45,828 nt of DNA from contig SLPX01000336.1 in assembly GCA_007131745.1 (NCBI GenBank), positions 1-45,828 on the forward strand, read 5' to 3'. The notes beneath the pieces are model-generated. The model ran no database searches, was not told the DNA's origin, and saw only the letters and a list, made by a program, of their open reading frames with translations. Position 1 is the first letter of the stretch, and each line of letters begins with the position of its first letter. This document shows positions 15,985-23,972 of this stretch, one piece after another. This DNA is from Myxococcales bacterium (GTDB taxonomy: Bacteria; Myxococcota; Polyangia; HGW-17; SLPX01). A program made the position numbers and the translations under genes.

Positions 15985-16272
15985 GTTTCTTTCCCTGTCT
16001 CGACGTTTATCCTGCCGAACGCCTTATAACACAGAATCATCGCGGGAAATAATTTCAAAACATTTCATTGCGGTGTCCAGCCCGGATCTGAGCATTTAAA
16101 ACCAAAACTCGAAGAGATAGTACCATTTTCTCCCTTTTTCTCTCTTCTTTTCCTTCTTTGAATCTTGATCGCATTCGGGATAAATGTTTAGATCCCCTAA
16201 GATTGATTCAGGGAGTCGGTCGGCGTATCGGTTCAATGAAAACCTGAACCGCCGGTTAAGGAGTGTTTCGTC

Positions 16273-16767
16273 ATGGTCTGGAATGAATGGAAATCCACAA
16301 TCGACCTGGGAGTCCGGCGCAAGGTCTATCTGAGTTATGAACGTTCTCGTTACGAAGAATACAGAAAAGAGTTCGAGACAAGGATAGTTCACAAGTTCAT
16401 CGTGGTTTCCGCTGAAATTGAAAAAATGCCCATCGGTTCAGCTGAAGAATATATGGCGGCATTGGTCGGTCGTGGTCTTTTGAGCGAAGATATGGGCTTC
16501 GTGGCGTTGCTGGGACCGAACGCCGACAATGTCGTGGACTGGGAGCTTCAGGCGGCTTTTCAGATACCACGCGCCTCGTCCTGCGTTGTGGGCCTTTTGT
16601 TACCGGATTTTCCGCTCACCAGTGACGGCTCCTACCGGTTCAGAGATCTCCCACCGAGCATTTCTACGGCCGTGAAATCCGGCTCTGGAAAAATTTACAC
16701 ATGGGATTCCGTTTCTTCAGAAGATTCAACTATTATCAAAGTGGTAGAAGAAGCTTTTATAGACTGA
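16273..16767 (+). CDS. TIR-like domain protein (MTH538/DUF1863, ThsB-like)
   Basis: This 164-residue single-domain protein resembles the MTH538 TIR-like family, which includes the ThsB sensor of Thoeris anti-phage systems. Recognisable segments are RKVYLSYERSRYEEYRKEFE (first strand and helix), GSAEEYMAALVGRGLLSED, FVALLGPNADNVVDWELQAAF (the conserved VDWE region) and the tail GLLLPDFPL...SGSGKIYTWD. Family members make or sense NAD-derived signals, though many are uncharacterised. No ThsA-like NADase or other effector is adjacent. It stands first in a plus-strand group with the AgmX/PglI-type protein 39 bases downstream. The start has no strong ribosome site (TTAAGGAG ten bases upstream is acceptable). 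The family call is strong; the immune role is only possible. Confidence 0.8.
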   Translation: MVWNEWKSTIDLGVRRKVYLSYERSRYEEYRKEFETRIVHKFIVVSAEIEKMPIGSAEEYMAALVGRGLLSEDMGFVALLGPNADNVVDWELQAAFQIPRASSCVVGLLLPDFPLTSDGSYRFRDLPPSISTAVKSGSGKIYTWDSVSSEDSTIIKVVEEAFID

Positions 16768-16806
16768 GATTTCGGTTCTTACCGGAAACGCATTAACAGG
16801 AAGAAC

Positions 16807-17442
16807 ATGGGTCGCACCACAAAAATACTCATCCAAAAATTGTGGGACAAGAAAAGTAAAAAAAGAGCGTTGGGAATCCTCTTGTTTTCAGACCTTTGCC
16901 TGTTTCTCGCGGGCAGCTATCTGATCGTTTCATGGATAAGAATGAATGAACACGATAAATTGAATTTTTTTGCGCATGAAGCAGGATTGGAAGAACAAGC
17001 AGGCCGCTACGGAGAAAAACCACCGGGTACAAGAGAAACAGAGATTACACAGGAACCGGAAACAAAGCCGAATGAATCCGAGAAGCAGCCCGAAACAGAT
17101 GAAACCGAGCAACAGCCGAAACCGGATAAATCCGAGCTAAAAAAGGAACAACAAAATTTCCTGTTGCTCGTACACAGCGTATTGGGCAAACAAACCCAAG
17201 TATTTGAACGCTGTTACGCCAAAGCCTTTAAACCCGGGAGTGGGACTCCTACCGGAAGCGTGTACTTCAGGTTTCGGTTGAAAAAAGACGGACAAGTAGA
17301 CAAGGTCAGCATACAAAAAAACACCACCGGGTTGCGAGGGATCGAGGACTGCCTCCTTGGGGCGGCCTCCAAGATTCGCTTCCCGAAACCCCCGAAAGGT
17401 GCTAGAGAGTTTCTTTATCCGCTCTCCTTTTCGGCGCAGTGA
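16807..17442 (+). CDS. Membrane protein with AgmX/PglI-type C-terminal domain
   Basis: This is a 211-residue TonB-like layout. A cytoplasmic basic N-terminus precedes one transmembrane helix (about 22-44). Next is a Pro/Glu/Lys-rich spacer (about 70-125) able to span the periplasm, then a compact C-terminal domain with two Cys (FERCYAKAF, IEDCLLGAA). That domain matches the AgmX/PglI C-terminal family seen in myxobacterial gliding and contractility proteins. AGGAAG precedes the ATG. The partner is unknown. A second, secreted protein of the same kind is encoded at 31098-31508. Confidence 0.8.
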   Translation: MGRTTKILIQKLWDKKSKKRALGILLFSDLCLFLAGSYLIVSWIRMNEHDKLNFFAHEAGLEEQAGRYGEKPPGTRETEITQEPETKPNESEKQPETDETEQQPKPDKSELKKEQQNFLLLVHSVLGKQTQVFERCYAKAFKPGSGTPTGSVYFRFRLKKDGQVDKVSIQKNTTGLRGIEDCLLGAASKIRFPKPPKGAREFLYPLSFSAQ

Positions 17443-17488
17443 TAACGCAACAAAGAACTGCAATAGTTCTACGCCTGGAGAACGCACA

Positions 17489-18508
17489 ATGTCGGATCAA
17501 GGTCTTGTAGGACTTGAAATTCTGGTGATCGATTCCGACCCTCAGGTTGTGGAAGGCCTGAGAACGTTGCTCGGAAATGAAGGGTTCATCGTCACAGGCT
17601 GCAAAGAGTTCAAGTCCGCGGTTGACTGGCTGGACAAGAAGTTCTTTGCGGTCGTCATTTGCGACCTGGACACACCGAATCCAGACGACGGGTTAAGAAT
17701 TGTCGAAAAAACAAGGGAACTGTCACCTGCATCCGCGATCATCGTGCTTACCCCCAGGAGAGCATACGATGCGGCCTTAAAAGCATTCCGCGCTCGAGCC
17801 GACGATGTCGTGGCCAAAAGTCCCGACCAAGTTGCATACCTGGTAGAGAGAGTAAAACAGGCAACGAGGGAACATCGCCTGACCGCCGACCGGAGAGAAT
17901 TACTCAGGTCCATGGTGACGGCTCATGAAAAATTCCTGGACACGATGATGAATCTTTTCAAAAAGAACATGGATCTCCAGGACCGTCTCCAGGGCAGAGA
18001 CTCAACCACCAGAGCTGACTTGGCACAGTGCACCGTACTAGTGGTGGACCCTGAACCGGATCTACCGCAAGTCATCGAGGTGAATCTGAACAAGGACAAG
18101 GGCTGGCAATTGATTCCTTGTCAAATGGGAGGTGAAGCCCTCGATCACATCGGCCGTAGGACACATCACATCGTGTTGGTAAACAAAAACCTGCCCGATT
18201 TGCCGTCAAGCATGGTAACCCGCACCGTAAAAGCCCAGTCACCCGAATCCATAGTCCTGGAATATGTAGCCCCGGGATCCCGACCGGGCTCGATAGAAGT
18301 AATGGAAAACAGCGGCCCCATCCCACTGGTCGATGAATACACCGAACACGAGCAAATGATTGAAAGTTTGGAAACACTGCGGCACGCTTTTGGGGCCAAA
18401 GCAAAGGAACGGCGCTATCTCCAAGCTTTCAGAGCAAGTCATTACGAATTTCTGAAACGTTATGCCGAATTGAAAAACAGGGTCGCAAATCTTATCGAAG
18501 ATGAATGA
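17489..18508 (+). CDS. Double-receiver response regulator without output domain
   Basis: This is a 339-residue protein. The first receiver (about 8-130) is plausible: IDSD acidic pocket, phospho-acceptor Asp59 in CDLDTPNPDDG, LTP and AKSP for the Thr and Lys positions. A helical, probably coiled segment (about 140-180) follows. The second receiver-like domain (about 185-300) keeps VLVVDPEPD, but its acceptor position reads VNKNLPD with Asn, so it is probably not phosphorylated. A helical C-terminal tail ends the protein. There is no DNA-binding or enzymatic output, so it likely acts by protein contact. ATG 17489 is preceded by GGAG. It lies 46 bases after the AgmX/PglI-type gene. Confidence 0.82.
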   Translation: MSDQGLVGLEILVIDSDPQVVEGLRTLLGNEGFIVTGCKEFKSAVDWLDKKFFAVVICDLDTPNPDDGLRIVEKTRELSPASAIIVLTPRRAYDAALKAFRARADDVVAKSPDQVAYLVERVKQATREHRLTADRRELLRSMVTAHEKFLDTMMNLFKKNMDLQDRLQGRDSTTRADLAQCTVLVVDPEPDLPQVIEVNLNKDKGWQLIPCQMGGEALDHIGRRTHHIVLVNKNLPDLPSSMVTRTVKAQSPESIVLEYVAPGSRPGSIEVMENSGPIPLVDEYTEHEQMIESLETLRHAFGAKAKERRYLQAFRASHYEFLKRYAELKNRVANLIEDE

Positions 18509-18527
18509 TCCACGAAAACAGTTCGAT

Positions 18528-19610
18528 TCAGTCTTCTCTTTCACCTCCTACGCGCCCCTCGGCAAGCCGAGCATCCTCTTCCTTCCTATATGTCCGAATA
18601 TTGTCAAGAATCTTCCGTTTCCGGCGATCCTTTACATAACCGTTGTTACAAAACCATTGCACGGATCTTTCAATTGAATCATCCAGCTTGCGAGGAACCC
18701 ATCCCAGCTCGCTTCGCGCCTTGTCAATGCTGAAACTCATGTTTTTGGCCAGAAATTTTACATTCGCCCGGTTCATGAACGTCTCTTGCCTGAAAATCCA
18801 TTTCACGACAATTTCCGACAACAAACCTCCCATGTAAGCAAATAAATGGGGAAGTTTCCAGGGCCGCCGCCTGCCCGTCATAGCGGCTACGCGCGCCAGA
18901 AACTCGGTTGTAGTTATATTCTCACCGGCCAAAATGTATCGTCCTCCCCTTGCTCCCTTTTCCATGGCCAATACATGGCCCAAAGCCACGTCCTCTACAC
19001 CTACAAAATTGTTTCTTGCTTGGGGAACCAGGGGAAGTCTGCCCCTGATGAAACTCAAAAGGAGCTTCCCGGTTGGTGTGGGTTTCACGTCGCCCGGACC
19101 GACCGGCCCCGACGGATTAACCACCACGATGTCCATGCCCTGACGCGCCCGCTCCATTGTCAAAACCTCGGCCCTGCGTTTTGACTGGATGTAGGGAATC
19201 GATAGGTTTCCCAGGTTCCATTCCGTCTCCTCATCTGCAAGACCCGACTCGGAAGCACAGCCGACCGCGGCTACGGTAGACGTGTACACCACCCTCTCAA
19301 CGCCCGCCTTTTGAGCTCCATCCAATATATTGCGAGTACCATCCACGTTGATTTCTTCAAAAAGCCTGGGTTTGTCGTTTAACGTGTACAAGGCAGCCAC
19401 ATGGTAACACCGCTTGCACCCTTTCATGGCAATCGCCAACTTGTCACCATCCCTTATATCACCCTCCACGATCTCTACATCCAAGCCCTGGATCATGTTT
19501 AGATTCGAATTCGCCCTGACCAGCAGTTTGAGATCCTCGCCGCGAGCCAGCAGGGAGCGAACCAAAGCGGAGCCTATGAATCCCGTAGCGCCTGTTACAA
19601 ATGTTTTCAT
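18528..19610 (-). CDS. hpnA: NAD-dependent sugar epimerase, HpnA-like
   Basis: This 360-residue extended short-chain dehydrogenase has the Rossmann motif GATGFIG at residues 7-13. It also has the DxRD strand (VEGDIRD), YTSTVAAVG, the YIQSK catalytic Tyr/Lys and NPSGPVGPGDVKPTPTG, a hallmark of the hopanoid-associated epimerase HpnA. GGAGG lies five bases before the ATG. No other hopanoid gene (squalene cyclase, HpnC/D/E/H) is in the window, so its role in hopanoid side-chain synthesis is unproven. Related dihydroflavonol-reductase-like enzymes are alternatives. Confidence 0.82.
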   Translation of the reverse strand: MKTFVTGATGFIGSALVRSLLARGEDLKLLVRANSNLNMIQGLDVEIVEGDIRDGDKLAIAMKGCKRCYHVAALYTLNDKPRLFEEINVDGTRNILDGAQKAGVERVVYTSTVAAVGCASESGLADEETEWNLGNLSIPYIQSKRRAEVLTMERARQGMDIVVVNPSGPVGPGDVKPTPTGKLLLSFIRGRLPLVPQARNNFVGVEDVALGHVLAMEKGARGGRYILAGENITTTEFLARVAAMTGRRRPWKLPHLFAYMGGLLSEIVVKWIFRQETFMNRANVKFLAKNMSFSIDKARSELGWVPRKLDDSIERSVQWFCNNGYVKDRRKRKILDNIRTYRKEEDARLAEGRVGGERED

Positions 19611-19995
19611 CCTGCCTCCATGGCAAAAACCGCATCGCCGAAACCATCATATTCAAAAGATATGACTCCAACCGCTCTTGGGATGATTGAGGCAAAAGAG
19701 GGATAAGTCAAGAAGGGAAGAAATTCGGTCCAGGGGCAAACGAGTTCTAATCGAAGGGTTGCCGGTGGGCACTATTGCTGTTTGTCGCCCGAACAGTATC
19801 AACTTTCTTCCGTTTGCCAATCCCGGCGCAGCCGGAACCTTACAGGAAAAAAGTCCATATCATTTTGTGTGAAATTCGCGCCGGATGAACGGACGAGCCT
19901 GTGATTTTACGGCTCGTCCTGAACCGCTAAATAACATGAAAGGCACATCCCGGAATGCTCTATCCAAAAAGCTCAGTGCCTATGAAACAACAGAT
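19611..19995. other. Intergenic region holding the distant repeat copy
   Basis: These 385 bases lie between the start of the epimerase gene and the stop of the IgGFc-type gene (both minus). No supported gene was found. The region contains the epimerase promoter, not assignable by eye, and the repeat at 19866-19927. Confidence 0.5.
19866..19927 (+). repeat. Composite repeat copy C (module P2) with perfect hairpin
   Basis: Bases 19866-19913 equal 2936-2983 without a mismatch, and 19910-19927 equal 3136-3153. Here the inverted repeat is intact: GGACGAGCC (19891-19899) and GGCTCGTCC (19911-19919) form a 9-bp stem around an 11-base loop. The P1 module is absent. The perfect match over 17 kb shows recent dispersal or strong constraint. 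Confidence 0.85.
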
Positions 19996-21903
19996 TCAGA
20001 GTACCGGGTTGATTATTCTGATGTCCGAGCCACCGGGATATCCGTAGGAGCCAACATTGTAATAACCGTAAACACAGAGCCCAACAGGTTCGCTCGCATT
20101 AACCCTGTGTGCGCCTTCCTCCATGATACATGTCCATTGAACAAATAATGTGCCTTCAAGCACTCCGATTTCTTCGGACCAGCACTGGGTGTCGAATTCA
20201 CCCGGCGCTTGACCGTTGATTTCGACCGAGGCGGTGGCCGGCGCCGCCAGCGTCATGTAATTCAACTCGAACGTTGTGGGCACAAGAAACACGTAATTGT
20301 CCCGATGCTGCTCAAACGGCGGGAATATTATCATCGTCGGATCGCCGATAAACCCCTTGGGTACAAAATACTGAGCCACAAGTACCTGTGCCACTATAAT
20401 CGGCTTGTCCGAGTCGATTGTAAATCCGCGATCCGCGTGGAAGGTAACATATTTCCCGTCTTCCAGGCTGAACTCAGGAAAATCCTCCAGCGAAGTGGTG
20501 ATGGAAGTTCCGTTCTCCGTAGCAAGAATCCGGTAAATATCGGGTTCCCTCCAGTTCGGATCCGTGGATCGCACCGGACTCCTTGTGATCACGAATTGTT
20601 TTCCAAGCGCCTCAACGGGAAACATCTGCTGCTCAAGGTGGTCGGTGCAACAAAGGCTGTCTCCATAGTCGGGATGCGGTTCAGGCTTCGCCCCGCCGAA
20701 CCCGATTCCCCGCTCCACGCTTGTAAACACTGCGACAGGCTTGGATGATTCAACGCGGGTTCCAGTCTGGTCTCCATCGTAGTTCTCGGTCATCATGATC
20801 TGCATGCATTCAAAGATGTCGGCAATCGGCTGCCAAGATGCAAGATTCACGACGTCGTAGGGTCCGATGGTGAACTGTATCGGAACCCCTGGTTCGGTTT
20901 CGTCAATGTGGAAACCCGAATCACCATCCGAAGCTCTAATCTTGTGAGTCGGATAGACCGTCACCTCGGTGTTTTCGTGAACACCGACGATGGTGACCGC
21001 GGTGTTGTCTGGAATGCTGGGGTCGGGGCTTACTCCGTCGCCGCATGGATTGGCCGTGGTCCAACCCATGACATAATAGTAGCTCCCAAGACCCTGCGTC
21101 GGCAACAATATGGACGCATCATTGGAAAACTGCTGTATGATGGGATTGAACTGGTATGCTACCACGGGTCCGTTGCTCACGACCCTGTATGCGTGGGGAG
21201 AAACGAAAGTCTTTGAACCTGAGTAAATCTGGTACTCCGCGTTTTGCCCCATGGTTCCGTCGACCTCCCGCTGCGGAAGATCGATCTGTGCAATGTCCAT
21301 TGGTTGCACATACACTTCGGTTACAACAGTTTCCTGGAGCGGCTGTCCTACCCGACCTAAGTTCTTGTAGACAGTAACCTTGACTTCGTAATCGTTCGAA
21401 TTAGCTACGACCACTGCATATTGCTGGGCCGCAGCGTTGTTGGCTATGGCCCCTGACGCAGCAGCATTGGGAAGATCCACCGCCCAGAATTCGCATCCCA
21501 CGTTGGAGGGAGTCAAAACCTGCGGGTCGCACTCGGAAACACACTCACCCATAATGCAAACACTGCCTTCCCCGCATTCGTACTGCGGTATCAACTCCTG
21601 GTTTTCGTTGCAGAGCGCGACCTGGTTTTCAATACAATATTTTTGCCCCACGACACAAGATACGCAACCCTGCCCAACAACACAAGCGCTCTCACACATT
21701 TCCTCTTCCCATTCACCATCGCTGTTGCAATAATATGCGGTCCTCCCCTCGCACCGGATTTCTCCCGGAGTACACTCTCCAGTGCCTCCATCTCCAACAT
21801 GTTTCGTTTTGGCGGATGACTTACATCCTGAAACACATACAAAAACGATCAATAACGGCAACAAAGCTTTCAACCTGGCAAGCAAACCACTAACTCCTAA
21901 CAT
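19996..21903 (-). CDS. IgGFc-binding-type surface lipoprotein
   Basis: This 635-residue lipoprotein has the lipobox CVSGC, Cys27. After a polar spacer comes a Cys-rich part (about 40-120) with repeats of CxxGxxYCxxN type. The large C-terminal domain resembles the IgGFc-binding N-terminal family, with YQFNPI, CCTDHLEQQMFPVEALGK and the end SYGYPGGSDIRIINP. The function in bacteria is unknown; adhesion is likely. ATG 21903, preceded by GGGAGG, gives a normal signal peptide. An earlier in-frame ATG at 21981, with GAGGGGGC upstream, would add 26 residues and is a real alternative. The protein cut at the right edge of the window is a paralogue. Confidence 0.8.
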   Translation of the reverse strand: MLGVSGLLARLKALLPLLIVFVCVSGCKSSAKTKHVGDGGTGECTPGEIRCEGRTAYYCNSDGEWEEEMCESACVVGQGCVSCVVGQKYCIENQVALCNENQELIPQYECGEGSVCIMGECVSECDPQVLTPSNVGCEFWAVDLPNAAASGAIANNAAAQQYAVVVANSNDYEVKVTVYKNLGRVGQPLQETVVTEVYVQPMDIAQIDLPQREVDGTMGQNAEYQIYSGSKTFVSPHAYRVVSNGPVVAYQFNPIIQQFSNDASILLPTQGLGSYYYVMGWTTANPCGDGVSPDPSIPDNTAVTIVGVHENTEVTVYPTHKIRASDGDSGFHIDETEPGVPIQFTIGPYDVVNLASWQPIADIFECMQIMMTENYDGDQTGTRVESSKPVAVFTSVERGIGFGGAKPEPHPDYGDSLCCTDHLEQQMFPVEALGKQFVITRSPVRSTDPNWREPDIYRILATENGTSITTSLEDFPEFSLEDGKYVTFHADRGFTIDSDKPIIVAQVLVAQYFVPKGFIGDPTMIIFPPFEQHRDNYVFLVPTTFELNYMTLAAPATASVEINGQAPGEFDTQCWSEEIGVLEGTLFVQWTCIMEEGAHRVNASEPVGLCVYGYYNVGSYGYPGGSDIRIINPVL

Positions 21904-22033
21904 TGAAAAAACCTCCCGGGACCTAAGCCCGTTTGCAAAAAACCATCCAAATAAAAAAACTCTCAGGTTTCCTGGTTTCATCTTGCCCCCTCGAAAGGTG
22001 TTCTGTCCAGCTAAAATGCCAAAAAAACCGGCT

Positions 22034-23695
22034 TTATTCACCGATGCGGATTTTTCCGACCGCTCTTTCAAGGCGCGATAGCGCTATAAAGTAATCATAT
22101 TTCGCATTTATCAAGTTTCCCCGGGCCTGGCGTACCTGGATCTGCGCATCCAGCAAATCGGTTGTTCTTGCGGCGCCGGCCTTGTAGAGATTCTCCGCGC
22201 TCTTGTGGGCTTCCTCGGCGAGTTCGACCTGTTTCGCCGAGGTTTCAACCTGCTGCCTCGCGGACACCAGATCTTTCCTGGCCGAATACGCCTGGTGTCT
22301 GAGCATGCGTCGAAGGTTTTCCTCTTCGATCCGGCTGCGGCTCAGTTCATAGCTTTTGCTCCTCACCGAATGATAATCCGTAAAAGAGTCGAACAAAGGA
22401 ACATTCAGGGTGAGCCCCACCATCCAACTTCCCAGCCAGCGATCGGGAACCACGTCAAGGTACTGTATGTATCGCTGCCACTGGTAATTCGCCGTCAGTG
22501 TCAACGTGGGCAAGAATCTGCTCTGCGCCATCCTGTATTCAAGGTGCTTTCCATCTGTGGCAGCTCTTGCCAGACGCAACCGAGGATCGTGCTCAACTTC
22601 CTGGACGTCAATGGAAACCCGCCTGGGAAGCGGATCCGTGACCTGGGCCGGGACAACTAGTTCAAGACCCGCGGTGAGCGGCCGTCCCAAAATGTTGTTA
22701 AGCATCATCTTCATCTGCCGGATCCCCAGTTTCATCTTCATGATGTTCAGCTTGTCCTGCTCCATCTGGGTTTCCCAACGCAAGACATCAGTCGTTGTTC
22801 CATCCCCTGCATCCAGCAGTGCTTGTGCCTGCTTCCAATGAGCCGATGTGGATTTCGCCGAAGTTTCAGCAAGGGCTTTCAATTCCTTGAATTGAAGTGT
22901 CTGTAAAAATGCAACCTGAACCTGGAGTCCGACATCCTGGATCCTGTCCTTGGCCTGGATCCTGCTCATCTCCCTACCAAGCCTGGCCTGCTTGATGCCG
23001 AGCCAAGACATCGCGTTAAACAGGGGCCACACAGCCGTGACCGAAGGGTTGAATGTATTTGCCTGGAAAATCTTTGCCAAGTTGCCGAACCCCCCCATGA
23101 ACGTCCCCATCGTATTCGCCACGATTCTTGCCGTGTTCTGCCCCTGGCTTGTACCCAAGAACTGCACGCACTCATCCGACAGATCACTTGTGCCGCACAT
23201 CATCACAAGCAACTGGTTCAGGCAATTCGGATCGGAAAAATCATCGCAAAAAGGCGATGACTCACCGCCGTTCGAGTCAAACGCGCTGGCGCCTCCCATA
23301 AAGTTGAAACCAGCGGAGATCGAGACACGGGGTCCCAGCCCTCCCCACGCCGCCCTCACTCCCTGATCCGCTGCCTGAATGGTCAACTTGGCCGATTGCA
23401 ACTCGAGGTTGTTTTCATACGCCATTTTCATGGCTTTCTCCATGGTCAAACGCAGCGTTTCCCCGGTTTTTCTCGTGTCGTCCCTCTTCTCGGAAATGAT
23501 TCCTTCTCTCGACACCGTTGCGGTCTTCACCTGTTCTCCAGCTTTCTTATCCACCTCTTCATTACTTGAACCAACAGCAGGGGTCTCATCTGCAACTCCT
23601 ATCACTTCCCGTTCATTCTCAGCGGAAGCAGGTCGGGAAAAGACAGTCGACAAGATCAAAAAACCTGTACAGATTGTCATGTTAATGAATCTCAT
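22034..23695 (-). CDS. TolC-like outer-membrane efflux protein with Cys-rich insert
   Basis: This 553-residue protein has a signal peptide ending near SRPASA, a polar N-terminal extension of about 70 residues and two outer-membrane-factor halves. The first contains LTMEKAMKMAYENNLELQSAK. The second contains RMAQSRFLPTLTLTANY and ends with GAARTTDLLDAQIQVRQARGNL and YDYFIALSRLERAVG. These are TolC/OEP-family features. In the first half, at about 150-185, an insert with four Cys (PFCDDF, DPNCLN, MMCGT, DECVQ) is not usual and should sit near the outer loop. AGGTGA precedes the ATG. No inner-membrane pump or adaptor is adjacent. The downstream IgGFc gene, 130 bases on, may share its transcript. 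Confidence 0.88.
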   Translation of the reverse strand: MRFINMTICTGFLILSTVFSRPASAENEREVIGVADETPAVGSSNEEVDKKAGEQVKTATVSREGIISEKRDDTRKTGETLRLTMEKAMKMAYENNLELQSAKLTIQAADQGVRAAWGGLGPRVSISAGFNFMGGASAFDSNGGESSPFCDDFSDPNCLNQLLVMMCGTSDLSDECVQFLGTSQGQNTARIVANTMGTFMGGFGNLAKIFQANTFNPSVTAVWPLFNAMSWLGIKQARLGREMSRIQAKDRIQDVGLQVQVAFLQTLQFKELKALAETSAKSTSAHWKQAQALLDAGDGTTTDVLRWETQMEQDKLNIMKMKLGIRQMKMMLNNILGRPLTAGLELVVPAQVTDPLPRRVSIDVQEVEHDPRLRLARAATDGKHLEYRMAQSRFLPTLTLTANYQWQRYIQYLDVVPDRWLGSWMVGLTLNVPLFDSFTDYHSVRSKSYELSRSRIEEENLRRMLRHQAYSARKDLVSARQQVETSAKQVELAEEAHKSAENLYKAGAARTTDLLDAQIQVRQARGNLINAKYDYFIALSRLERAVGKIRIGE

Positions 23696-23972
23696 TTTTC
23701 ATCACCTGTTGTTTCATTTAGGGAAAGAACCCTTTCAATGATTACAGTTCAATAGACGGCCCAACCAGTTATGAATCTCTCTGCTGATCTGTCAATGTAG
23801 GATTTCTTCCGTAACAATAATTCACATGGAGCGAAAAACACAAAATCTTTGAAGAACCTGCGTCTATTGCCTTTCTTTCTTGCCCGCCGGGTCCAGAAGT
23901 TATAAGAACGCGTTCAATGATTTTTAAACCGTTTTTTACAAGGGCAAAAAGCTCTTATGACAGGAGGAAAAC

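Noticed and set aside
16273..17442. Complete Thoeris defence system
   Set aside because: Only the TIR-like (ThsB-type) protein is visible. No ThsA-type SIR2/SLOG effector is present, so calling a full system is not justified.
18528..19610. Hopanoid biosynthesis cluster
   Set aside because: The epimerase matches HpnA, but no squalene-hopene cyclase or other hpn gene is in the window.
20209..20748. Open frame of 179 codons on the plus strand inside the IgGFc-type gene
   Set aside because: It is antisense to a well-supported lipoprotein gene, with no ribosome site, signal or recognisable domain. It is a shadow of the opposite reading frame.
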